DNA of 5,297 nucleotides from NCBI GenBank assembly GCA_021443045.1, contig JABUUT010000035.1, positions 49,181 through 54,477 on the forward strand. The letters are read 5' to 3'. Under the pieces are notes generated by a model, which did not search any database, had not been told where the DNA came from, and saw only the letters and a list, made by a program, of their open reading frames with translations. This DNA comes from Fibrobacteraceae bacterium (lineage in GTDB: Bacteria; Fibrobacterota; Fibrobacteria; Fibrobacterales; Fibrobacteraceae). Numbering within the stretch: position 1 is the stretch's first letter; each line of letters begins with the position of its first letter. A program made the translations under genes and the position numbers. Shown here one piece after another: positions 1-5,297 of the stretch.

Positions 1-59
1 CCTGGTAGAGCGCTTGAATGGGGTTCAAGAGGTCGCTGATTCGAATTCAGTCATCCCGA
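1..59 (+). tRNA. tRNA-Pro(GGG), 3' part (5' end outside window)
   Basis: The window opens inside the D-loop. The anticodon stem pairs 13-17 with 25-29 (5 bp) around the loop ATGGGGT (18-24). This places anticodon GGG at 20-22, with G at position 37, as in bacterial tRNA-Pro that reads CCC. A 5-base variable loop (30-34) follows. The T-stem pairs 35-39 with 47-51 (one G-T pair) around TTCGAAT. The 3' acceptor strand is 52-58 and the discriminator is A59. G72 and A73, known identity elements of bacterial prolyl-tRNA, are both present. CCA is not encoded: CTA follows at 60-62, so a CCA-adding enzyme must be needed. The 5' acceptor strand and 5' D-arm lie before base 1 and cannot be checked. The last base directly touches the stop codon of the opposing diguanylate cyclase gene. 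Confidence 0.9.
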
Positions 60-1748
60 CTACAAAATTTTTTCTGCATCTTGCTCTGGCTTCCAAGCCA
101 CAACTTTATTTCTCCCCGAAGTTTTTCCCTCGTATAAGGCCTTGTCGGCCAGTTGAATGCTTCTTTCGGCCCCCAGTTTTTCGTTGTATTGGGCCACACC
201 TAGAGTAATAGTGACTTGAATGGGGCAGCCCATGTAATCCACACTCATGTTCTGAATTTTTTGACGGAATCGTTCTGCAACCACAACCGCTCCTTCCAGA
301 TCGGTTTCGGGAAGTAGGGTTAGAAATTCTTCGCCACCGTATCGTGCAATCACGTCGTACTTGCGAAGCTGGCTGCGAATGTTTTGGGCAACGGACTTTA
401 GAATCAGGTCTCCACAAGAATGCCCGTATGTGTCATTGATGTTTTTAAAATGGTCAATGTCGATGAATATAAAACAGAATGGTTTGTGGCTGCGGTTTAC
501 TCGACCCATTTCATGGTTAATGGTTTCTGTAATGTCCCGTCGGTTTGGTAGCCCAGTGAGTTCGTCGGTCCTGGATATCTTGTTCAACTTGGCGTTGGCC
601 AGTTCCAGTTCCTGGGTTCTCTGTTTTACTTCTTGCTCCAGCAAGTTCCGGTGGGCGTTCAACTCAAGAATCTGCCGCTTAATGGTGCTGTGGAGTTCGT
701 TAAAGGCTTTTGACAATTGTCCAATTTCATCCTTACTGTTTTTTACCCTTATTTCATCAACATTTAATTTGTCTTCAGTCATTTGGGTAATGTGCTTTAT
801 AACTTTGGCCAAGGGCTTGCCTAAAATTTTGTATTGCCACAAAGCCACTAGCAAAATGGTAAAAATGGCAAACAGTAAAAACGATAAACCCATTATTTTA
901 GGTAGAATCAAGAATTTTTCAATTTCTTCCATGGATTGGCAGTAAAATACCCCTATGTCGTAGGCAGGGTCGTAACCGTAGCTCATAAGGTAACGGTTGC
1001 CGTCGGACCATTCCGTAGGGGAGGGATTACTAATTTTAAAATTCCTTGGGTCTATTTCTTGGTTAATCAGTTCGCCTATTTTGTGAGGGCTGGTTAGCCA
1101 AGTCCGCAAATCGGGATGGTAAATAATGTTTTCATCACCGTCAATGGCCACAATAAAACCTTTTTTCTCTTCTTGAGTGGAGGTAAAAATATCCCACAGT
1201 CTTTGAGAAGAAAAACTGGCCACCAGGCTGCCATCGCCCGAGGCTCTATCTTCAACTACGGTGGCAAAAGCCTTAATGGGTTCCTTGGTATCGCGGTACC
1301 ATTTTGTTTTCAAGGTTTGGTGCGAGGTAATGCGGTCAAAATTGATGGGGTACTTGATTTCTTTATTGCCCAGCATAAAATTGTTGCAAATGAGACTATC
1401 CCTACGGTCGAACAGCGAAATGGTTTCGCGGTATTTAAATAGGGATTGTATGCTGTAACTTTTGAGATAGCTGGAAGCAATGGTTTTATCAAGGCTTTGA
1501 ACGTCGGAAGTTTTTGCCAAAAACACAAGGCGGTTTTCGAACTGCTTAAATTCGCTGTTGGCAACTTTAATGGCGTTGGAAACATGAATTTCGTTTTTTT
1601 CAAAAGCCCTGTTAAGTTCTTCGGTTTTTAAACGGTTAAGGTACACAAAAGTACCCAGACATGTAATTAATGTCATGGGAAGCACCAAGAGACAAATGCT
1701 CTTAAAGATGATGCTTTGTGATACTTTTGTGGATAATCTTTGACTCAT
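60..1748 (-). CDS. membrane-bound diguanylate cyclase: Cache-like sensor, HAMP, GGDEF
   Basis: A 562-residue protein predicted to make cyclic di-GMP from two GTP at the inner membrane. Transmembrane segment 1 is at about residues 13-37. A periplasmic region (38-278) ends in a dCache-like pattern, with GDGSLVASFS near 171-180 and GFIVAIDGDENIIYHPD at 197-213. Transmembrane segment 2 is at about 281-304. A HAMP linker (about 305-360, with the DEIGQLSKAFN signature at 340-350) and a coiled coil (360-392) lead into the GGDEF domain (393-553). Its key residues are present: DELTGLPNRR at 395-404, metal-binding D430, the FIDIDHFK motif, N438 and D447 for guanine, and the active loop GGEEF at 471-475. 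The inhibitory I-site RxxD (R462, D465) is intact, so product feedback is expected. No EAL or HD-GYP domain follows. The ATG at 1746-1748 lies 15 bases after the upstream stop and has only a weak AGG ribosome site (1755-1757), so translational coupling is likely. The Cache ligand is unknown. Confidence 0.93.
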   Translation of the reverse strand: MSQRLSTKVSQSIIFKSICLLVLPMTLITCLGTFVYLNRLKTEELNRAFEKNEIHVSNAIKVANSEFKQFENRLVFLAKTSDVQSLDKTIASSYLKSYSIQSLFKYRETISLFDRRDSLICNNFMLGNKEIKYPINFDRITSHQTLKTKWYRDTKEPIKAFATVVEDRASGDGSLVASFSSQRLWDIFTSTQEEKKGFIVAIDGDENIIYHPDLRTWLTSPHKIGELINQEIDPRNFKISNPSPTEWSDGNRYLMSYGYDPAYDIGVFYCQSMEEIEKFLILPKIMGLSFLLFAIFTILLVALWQYKILGKPLAKVIKHITQMTEDKLNVDEIRVKNSKDEIGQLSKAFNELHSTIKRQILELNAHRNLLEQEVKQRTQELELANAKLNKISRTDELTGLPNRRDITETINHEMGRVNRSHKPFCFIFIDIDHFKNINDTYGHSCGDLILKSVAQNIRSQLRKYDVIARYGGEEFLTLLPETDLEGAVVVAERFRQKIQNMSVDYMGCPIQVTITLGVAQYNEKLGAERSIQLADKALYEGKTSGRNKVVAWKPEQDAEKIL

Positions 1749-1763
1749 GAATAGCCTGCGGAT

Positions 1764-3275
1764 TTATTTTCTTTTTCGCTTGTATGAAACACCAAATGCA
1801 ATGAACACTACAATACAGAACAGGATGGGGGCAAATCGAATTTGGCTAACCAGAGGGCTTTCTTTTTGAACAACCTCTTCAGTTTTCACATCTGCTTTCT
1901 TAACGGAGGCATCTTTTAGGGCTCTGTTCCAAATCTTTTGGAACTCTTCCAAAGTCATTTGGCTATCGGCCTTGTACCCCAGTTGTTCGTCCATCTTTTG
2001 GGTGTACTTCTTAAAAATTTCATAGAGCTTTGCTTCGGAGTAAAAAGCTGGAATTTCCAGTTGTTCCCAAACTTCGGTGAACATGCCTACCAAACTCTGT
2101 TCAATGTCGCCCCATTCGGGAATGGTGGAATAGGTTCTGCCATATTCCAAGGCTTTTACCAATTCCTTGTAATCTTCATCCTGTGCCCAAAAATCCAGTA
2201 CTTTTTTAGATGTTGGTAAAAAACCGATCTGTCGGGTGTATTCATTCAGGTTTTCGTCGCTGGTCAAAAAAAGAAGCAAGTCTATGGCTTCGGGGCGTTT
2301 GTTTTTTTGTGGAATGGCTAGGTTGCTGCCTCCAATAAAGCTGATGCTGCCGTTGTCGCCCTTGGGAATTGGAATAACCATAACGCTGTCGGCTCCAATG
2401 CGGGCGTTGGAAAGGCCTCCTTGGGCACCGTGGAATCTAGTTTGCATAACAATTTCTGCGGTGTTTACAATAAAAGCCAATTCGCCGTTGTTAAAACTTT
2501 GGGCCACCTGGGCGGTGTTGTTCTGGAGTCTTTCTGTGGGCACCAGTTTGTCGAGAATAAAATAGAGGTATTTGGCTATGCCTCGTAGGGTATTTTCGGT
2601 AAGAATGGAAGAGTGCCAGTGCCCGGAACTATCTTTTACAATAAAGTCGCCGCCGTTAGACCAAATCCAGGGGGCAAAGTTGTGGGGAATGTTCCAGTCG
2701 CTTTTTCCGGGAAAGGCAAAACCGGAAACTTTTTGGCCATCATCAAGAATTTCACGGGCGTTGTTCACTTTTCTAATGGCTGCGATAAAATCTTCGTAAT
2801 TCACAAGGGATTCTTTAGAAATGTTGTACTTGCGTAGAATTTTCTTGTTGGCAAGAACGGGGCGGATGTCGATAAACCAAGGAATGGAGTAGATTGTGGT
2901 GTCGGCATCAATGTGGCTGGTGTTCCAGCTAACCGGAACAAATCGTGTTGAATCAATGGAGCTAATCCATGAATTCAGTGGTTTGATTTCGCCACGGGAA
3001 GCAAAGTAAGGAACCCAGGTGGTGCCTAGCTGGAGTATGTCGGGAGCTTTTTCCCCTGTGGAGAGGGCGCCTGCAATGCGGTTCCATGCTTCGCCCCAGT
3101 CTAGCACCTGAATTGATGTGGGGATTCCTGTTTTTTGGGTGAATATTTTTAGACGCTGTTCCAGTTTTTCCTGAGGCGAAGCTCCGTTGGGCATAATCCA
3201 TATGGTAAGAGGTGCTGCTGCAAATACAGAGCACGTTGCCAACATTAGGGAAACTGCAATTTTGTTAAATAGCAT
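1764..3275 (-). CDS. family-1 extracellular solute-binding protein with C-terminal membrane anchor
   Basis: A 503-residue exported binding protein of the SBP_bac_1 (carbohydrate-type, MalE/UgpB-like) family. A signal peptide covers about residues 1-19, with likely cleavage after VFA. C15 follows L-A-T, only a poor lipobox, so type I cleavage is preferred. Family hallmarks are an APDILQLGTTW stretch at 77-87, YSIPWFIDIRPVLANKKIL at 119-137, WSNGGDFI at 195-202, FNNGELAFIVNTAEIV at 251-266, FIGGSNLAIP at 303-312 and QIGFLPTSKKVL at 339-350. A charged linker (about 446-468) leads to a hydrophobic segment (471-487) and a basic tail ending KRKRK. This looks like a membrane anchor with its C-terminus inside, which is unusual because most such proteins are soluble or N-terminal lipoproteins. 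No permease or ATPase gene is visible, and the next gene in the operon is a sensory diguanylate cyclase. A sensing role is therefore plausible, but a transport role with distant partners cannot be excluded. The substrate cannot be read from the sequence. Confidence 0.9.
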   Translation of the reverse strand: MLFNKIAVSLMLATCSVFAAAPLTIWIMPNGASPQEKLEQRLKIFTQKTGIPTSIQVLDWGEAWNRIAGALSTGEKAPDILQLGTTWVPYFASRGEIKPLNSWISSIDSTRFVPVSWNTSHIDADTTIYSIPWFIDIRPVLANKKILRKYNISKESLVNYEDFIAAIRKVNNAREILDDGQKVSGFAFPGKSDWNIPHNFAPWIWSNGGDFIVKDSSGHWHSSILTENTLRGIAKYLYFILDKLVPTERLQNNTAQVAQSFNNGELAFIVNTAEIVMQTRFHGAQGGLSNARIGADSVMVIPIPKGDNGSISFIGGSNLAIPQKNKRPEAIDLLLFLTSDENLNEYTRQIGFLPTSKKVLDFWAQDEDYKELVKALEYGRTYSTIPEWGDIEQSLVGMFTEVWEQLEIPAFYSEAKLYEIFKKYTQKMDEQLGYKADSQMTLEEFQKIWNRALKDASVKKADVKTEEVVQKESPLVSQIRFAPILFCIVVFIAFGVSYKRKRK

Positions 3276-3283
3276 TATAGGAA

Positions 3284-3288
3284 TCCTT
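3284..3288 (-). promoter_or_regulatory. Shine-Dalgarno site of the solute-binding protein gene
   Basis: On the minus strand AAGGA lies 8 bases before the ATG at 3273-3275. It is the clearest ribosome site in the window and supports this start, which also gives a normal signal peptide. The promoter for the leftward operon must lie in 3289-3374. The best pair I can see is TTTACA (3316-3321) and TATAAC (3291-3296) with a 19-base spacer, which is too long to call with confidence. Confidence 0.7.
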
Positions 3289-3314
3289 GCGTTATAGTTT
3301 TATGCGGTTATTAT

Positions 3315-3342
3315 TTGTAAATTAAACTAAAATTGTTAAAAT
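3315..3342 (+). promoter_or_regulatory. candidate sigma-70-type promoter for the Nudix-like gene
   Basis: TTGTAA (3315-3320) and TAAAAT (3337-3342) are separated by 16 bases in a very AT-rich stretch, which puts a start of transcription near 3349. The 99-bp gap 3276-3374 lies between divergent genes, so it must also hold the leftward operon promoter, and the two probably overlap. No clear operator dyad was seen. The call rests on consensus matching by eye in AT-rich DNA, where chance matches are common. Confidence 0.35.
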
Positions 3343-3358
3343 AGTGGCATCTGGCTAC

Positions 3359-3371
3359 AAAAAAAGGGGGG
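3359..3371 (+). promoter_or_regulatory. homopolymeric A7-G6 tract containing the ribosome site of the Nudix-like gene
   Basis: Seven A (3359-3365) are followed by six G (3366-3371), then ACT and the ATG at 3375. The A-to-G junction supplies an AGGGG Shine-Dalgarno core about 5 bases before the start and decides that start. No ATG, GTG or TTG codon lies upstream in frame before the stop at 3342-3344. The two adjacent homopolymers are of a kind that can slip during replication and alter ribosome-site spacing. Confidence 0.5.
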
Positions 3372-3374
3372 ACT

Positions 3375-3740
3375 ATGATAATCCTATTTGGAATAATTCG
3401 TTGTGGAAATAAGGTTTTGATGGGTAAAAGGCAGGGGCTCTGGGAGCTACCCTCAGAAATTCTAGAGGAGGACGATACCATGGAAGAAGCCTTGGAAAGG
3501 GGATTTTTTGTGCGTTTCTCTTTAAAACCGAAGGTGAGGGGCCCCTTGATGGGGATGAACTGCCCTGAAAATAAAGATCTTCGTTTCTTAGGCTTTGTTG
3601 TAAATTTTGAGAAACGGAATATGTCGGAATTTAGGAAAAATGGTTACAAGTGGTTAAATTTGAGCAAGTTACGTGAAAATAGACTCTTTCCATCCAATGT
3701 AACTTTCGTCAAACACCTTATGGGTGTCAAATATTCTTAA
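3375..3740 (+). CDS. small Nudix-fold protein with degenerate Nudix box
   Basis: A 121-residue cytosolic protein. The N-terminal half follows the Nudix fold pattern: strand IILFGIIRCGNKVLMGKR (2-19), then GLWELP (21-26), where active enzymes have the W-x-x-P-G-G entry to the Nudix box. Aligned to GX5EX7REUXEEXGU, position G is E28, the first E is D34, R42 is kept, but E after R is G43 and the E-E pair is V46-R47. The metal-binding glutamates are thus missing and pyrophosphohydrolase activity is unlikely. The C-terminal part (KWLNLSKLRENRLFP, about 92-106) looks like the usual final strand and helix of MutT-like proteins. The reading frame is intact, and neither shifted frame restores the motif, so this is divergence and not a frameshift. 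Catalytically dead Nudix domains are known as ligand sensors (for example the NrtR effector domain), but no DNA-binding domain is fused here. It is divergently transcribed from the binding protein operon. Function unknown. Confidence 0.75.
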   Translation: MIILFGIIRCGNKVLMGKRQGLWELPSEILEEDDTMEEALERGFFVRFSLKPKVRGPLMGMNCPENKDLRFLGFVVNFEKRNMSEFRKNGYKWLNLSKLRENRLFPSNVTFVKHLMGVKYS

Positions 3741-3748
3741 AATCTAAA

Positions 3749-3767
3749 AGAATGTGAAAAACATTTT
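3749..3767. terminator. weak, possibly bidirectional terminator hairpin between convergent genes
   Basis: AATGT (3751-3755) and ACATT (3761-3765) pair around a GAAAA loop, extended by one G-T and one A-T pair to about 7 bp. A T-rich run follows on both strands: TTTTG on plus, and CTTTT on minus after the stem. It sits in the 29-base gap between the stop of the Nudix-like gene and the stop of the minus-strand reading frame, where a shared terminator is expected. The stem is AT-rich and short, so confidence is low. Confidence 0.35.
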
Positions 3768-3769
3768 GA

Positions 3770-4081
3770 CTATTCTACTGAAATGGGGTATACACCACCG
3801 TCTAATTTTATTTTATTAAAAGAAATGTCTCCTTTTATCAAAATCTCAGCCCAATACAAACAAAGTGCTGTTACATCAAACAAGCGAATTTTTTTGTAAA
3901 TATAAAGTGCTAATGTATCACCTTTGTATTCATAATCCAAATAGTCGGGTTTTTCTGCTGGCGGACACTGTGTGTAGCCTAGAACACGAATTGTGTAAAA
4001 GCCACTATAGTCTCTTGGAATATAACAGCAACATTCAAAAACGCCGACCAGAAAGAAGTATCCGGTGATTAACCATCTTAT
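3770..4081 (-). pseudogene. start-less 103-codon reading frame: small membrane or exported protein, 5' end broken or missing
   Basis: Minus-strand translation from just after the stop at 4082-4084 to the TAG at 3770-3772 is open for 103 codons and reads like real protein. A hydrophobic segment (WLITGYFFLVGVFECCCYI, residues 3-21) is followed by a polar, Tyr-rich domain. That domain holds PRDYSGFYTIRVLGYTQCPP (22-41) and KGDTLALYIYKKIRLFDVTA (53-72), and the protein ends DGGVYPISVE. No ATG, GTG or TTG precedes the hydrophobic segment in frame, so ordinary gene calling misses it. An ATG at 4074-4076 lies in another minus-strand frame and is read MVNHR before stopping at a TGA after 13 codons. 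A single extra base near 4060-4064 would have shifted it, and removing one base would join it to YFFLVGVF. Alternatively the 5' end was replaced when the Fic promoter DNA arrived. It is convergent with the Nudix-like gene. I do not recognise the family. If expressed, the hydrophobic segment would act as a signal peptide or membrane anchor. Confidence 0.6.
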
Positions 4082-4130
4082 TTACCGAAAAATATTCGGC
4101 GAATAGTTGCCGTATTTACCGAAAAAATAT
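4079..4130. repeat. pair of direct repeats with inverted elements upstream of the Fic gene
   Basis: TATTTACCGAAAAATAT (4079-4095) recurs as TATTTACCGAAAAAATAT (4113-4130), with one extra A and starts 34 bases apart. Inside, CCGAA (4085-4089) pairs with TTCGG (4095-4099), ATTCG (4094-4098) is inverted as CGAAT (4100-4104), and CGGC (4097-4100) is inverted as GCCG (4109-4112). The block lies directly before the Fic start and ends at the start-less minus-strand frame. Clustered repeats at this spot suit an operator. The winged helix of the Fic protein is an obvious candidate binder, by inference only. Confidence 0.6.
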
Positions 4131-4135
4131 AGATT
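4107..4135 (+). promoter_or_regulatory. candidate promoter of the Fic gene
   Basis: TTGCCG (4107-4112) and TAGATT (4130-4135) are spaced by 17 bases, each matching about four of six consensus bases. The predicted transcript would begin at or next to the ATG at 4142. I see no Shine-Dalgarno sequence in 4120-4141. Both observations would fit a leaderless or nearly leaderless mRNA. The second direct repeat (4113-4130) fills the spacer, so a protein bound there would block this promoter. Consensus matching by eye is weak evidence. Confidence 0.3.
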
Positions 4136-4141
4136 TTGCTC

Positions 4142-5227
4142 ATGTACATCTACGAGTTCAACAATTGGACAAGTTTTGAATATGATGCCGACCAGATTCT
4201 TGAGGATCTTGGGTGCGTCCATCGCCTGCAGGGGGAACTGCTGGGCAAGATGCAGATGATCGGGTTCAACCTGCAGGAAGAGACCCATTACTCAAACATT
4301 GTGGATAACATCCTGAAATCCTCCGAGATTGAAGGCGAAAAGCTGAACAAGGACCGCGTGCGTTCATCGGTGGCTCGCAAACTTGGCCTGCAAAAGCCCG
4401 GAGTAGAACTCAGTACCCGGGACATCGACGGCATTGTAGAAATGATGCTGGACGCAACACAGAATTTCCAGAAGCCTATGACCGAAGCCAGATTGTTCGG
4501 CTGGCATGCGGGTCTCTTTCCCACCGGCTACAGCGGCATCTACAAGATTGATGTGGGCAGCTATCGCAAAACCGAGATGCAGGTTGTTTCTGGAGGAATG
4601 GGCCGTGAGCAGGTGCATTACGAAGCCCCTCTTCCAAAGAACGTTCCTGCGGAAATGAAGAAACTGATAAAGTGGATGAATTCCCAGAAGAACATGGACG
4701 GCTTTTTGCAGTCGGCCATAGTCCACCTGTGGTTTGTGACCATCCACCCCTTCGAAGACGGAAACGGGAGAATCGCCCGCGCATTGTCTGACCTGTTCCT
4801 TGCAAAAAGTGACGGCACGCCCCTACGTTTTTACAGCTTGTCTTCGCAGATTCAAAAAGAACGCAAGGCATACTACAATGCACTTGAAATCACGCAGCAA
4901 GGCGACGGCGATATAACACTTTGGCTGAAGTGGTTTTTGGGGTGCCTGCAAAGGGCTTTGGAATCTGCCATGAAAAAGGTGGAGGACGTGTTCAAGAAAT
5001 CACGTTTCTGGGAAGAACATTCGACCATCGTTTTCAATGAACGACAGACCTCCATGCTGAACAAACTGTTCGATGGATTCGAGGGAAACCTCACTTCGGG
5101 CAAGTGGGCTAAAATAAACGACTGCTCCACCGATACGGCCCTCAACGATCTGAACGACCTTGTAAAGAAGGGTGTGCTCAAAAGATCTGCAGCTGGTGGC
5201 CGAAGCACAAACTACGAACTTGTGTAA
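4142..5227 (+). CDS. class II Fic protein AMP-transferase (DUF4172-Fic-winged helix)
   Basis: A 361-residue cytosolic protein expected to transfer AMP from ATP to hydroxyl side chains of target proteins. I start at ATG 4142, giving MYIYEFNNW as is usual for DUF4172 proteins. A TTG two codons upstream (4136) is possible but less likely. Numbering below counts from that TTG, so subtract 2 for the ATG form. The DUF4172 N-terminal domain covers about 1-85. The inhibitory motif (S/T)xxxE(G/N) is seen as S62-S-E-I-E66-G67. This makes it class II, with E66 expected to block productive ATP binding by contacting the second motif arginine. The Fic domain (about 106-225) carries an intact HPFEDGNGRIAR motif at 194-205, with catalytic H194 and R205. 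The target-docking flap is near 142-156. A winged-helix-like domain covers about 293-363 (ERQTSMLNKLF to GGRSTNYELV). The length and order match Shewanella SoFic-like proteins. No toxin or antitoxin partner gene is adjacent, since inhibition is built in. GC content is clearly higher than in DNA to the left. Confidence 0.93.
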   Translation: MYIYEFNNWTSFEYDADQILEDLGCVHRLQGELLGKMQMIGFNLQEETHYSNIVDNILKSSEIEGEKLNKDRVRSSVARKLGLQKPGVELSTRDIDGIVEMMLDATQNFQKPMTEARLFGWHAGLFPTGYSGIYKIDVGSYRKTEMQVVSGGMGREQVHYEAPLPKNVPAEMKKLIKWMNSQKNMDGFLQSAIVHLWFVTIHPFEDGNGRIARALSDLFLAKSDGTPLRFYSLSSQIQKERKAYYNALEITQQGDGDITLWLKWFLGCLQRALESAMKKVEDVFKKSRFWEEHSTIVFNERQTSMLNKLFDGFEGNLTSGKWAKINDCSTDTALNDLNDLVKKGVLKRSAAGGRSTNYELV

Positions 5228-5275
5228 AAAAAAGGGACCACCTGCAAAATCATGTGTCATATTCATCTTGGTTTT

Positions 5276-5297
5276 CAGTAGTCGGTTATCAGTTATC
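5276..5297. repeat. start of a heptamer tandem repeat (C[A/G]GTTAT)
   Basis: CAGTAGT (5276-5282), CGGTTAT (5283-5289) and CAGTTAT (5290-5296) are consecutive 7-base units, and the next unit begins with C5297 at the window edge. The number of units beyond the edge is unknown. The repeat is noncoding, lying 48 bases after the Fic stop. The gap 5228-5275 holds an A8 run (5226-5233) but no convincing terminator hairpin. Confidence 0.5.

Noticed and set aside
361..945. 194-codon plus-strand reading frame antisense to the diguanylate cyclase
   Set aside because: The opposite strand encodes a complete HAMP-GGDEF protein with all motifs. The plus-strand product has no recognisable domain and is an antisense shadow.
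3228..3242. Lipoprotein signal with C15 of the binding protein as the lipidated cysteine
   Set aside because: The residues before C15 are L-A-T, and threonine at -1 is a poor lipobox. VFA at 17-19 gives a better type I cleavage site, and a C-terminal anchor already exists.
3865..4068. 67-codon plus-strand reading frame in the gap before the Fic gene
   Set aside because: It lies opposite the better minus-strand frame 3770-4081, lacks a ribosome site and reads like non-protein sequence.
5226..5250. Terminator after the Fic gene or on the opposite strand
   Set aside because: There is an A8 run next to GGGACCACC, but only a very short stem can be formed.
5000..5266. Minus-strand ATG frame starting at 5266 as a possible lost 5' end of the broken gene
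   Set aside because: Its N-terminus shows no hydrophobic segment like that of the 3770-4081 frame, and it runs antisense through the Fic winged-helix region.
1..5297. CRISPR array, IS element, integrase or phage genes
   Set aside because: No regularly spaced repeats with spacers, no transposase or recombinase motifs and no terminal inverted repeats were found on either strand.

Overview
The window looks bacterial and chromosomal. Gene density is high, introns are absent and AUG starts predominate. It holds a bacterial tRNA-Pro without an encoded CCA, a c-di-GMP signalling protein and a periplasmic binding protein. No marker names the organism. The moderate, patchy GC content, the non-encoded CCA and the protein style would fit Fibrobacter or a relative, but that is an impression and not a demonstration.

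Layout. Positions 1-59 (+) are the 3' part of a tRNA-Pro(GGG). Positions 60-3275 (-) are a two-gene operon read right to left. First comes an exported family-1 solute-binding protein with an unusual C-terminal membrane anchor (1764-3275). After 15 bases comes a membrane-bound Cache/HAMP/GGDEF diguanylate cyclase (60-1748), whose stop codon directly abuts the tRNA. A 99-bp AT-rich divergent promoter region (3276-3374) separates this operon from a small rightward gene (3375-3740). That gene encodes a Nudix-fold protein whose catalytic Nudix box is eroded.

The stretch 3741-4141 looks empty to a start-codon-based gene finder but is not. On the minus strand, 3770-4081 is an open, protein-like reading frame of 103 codons with a hydrophobic N-terminus. 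It has no usable start codon in frame, so it is probably a gene with a broken or truncated 5' end. Right of it, 4079-4130 carries a pair of near-identical 17/18-bp direct repeats with inverted elements. These form the promoter region of a rightward class II Fic AMP-transferase (DUF4172-Fic-winged helix, 4142-5227). The Fic gene is visibly GC-richer than the DNA to its left. The window ends in the first units of a heptamer tandem repeat (5276-5297).

How the genes may work together (inference): the anchored binding protein and the Cache-GGDEF protein look like a ligand-sensing pair feeding c-di-GMP signalling, because no ABC permease or ATPase gene is in view. The Fic gene is probably a separate, possibly acquired and self-regulated module that sits beside a damaged gene.
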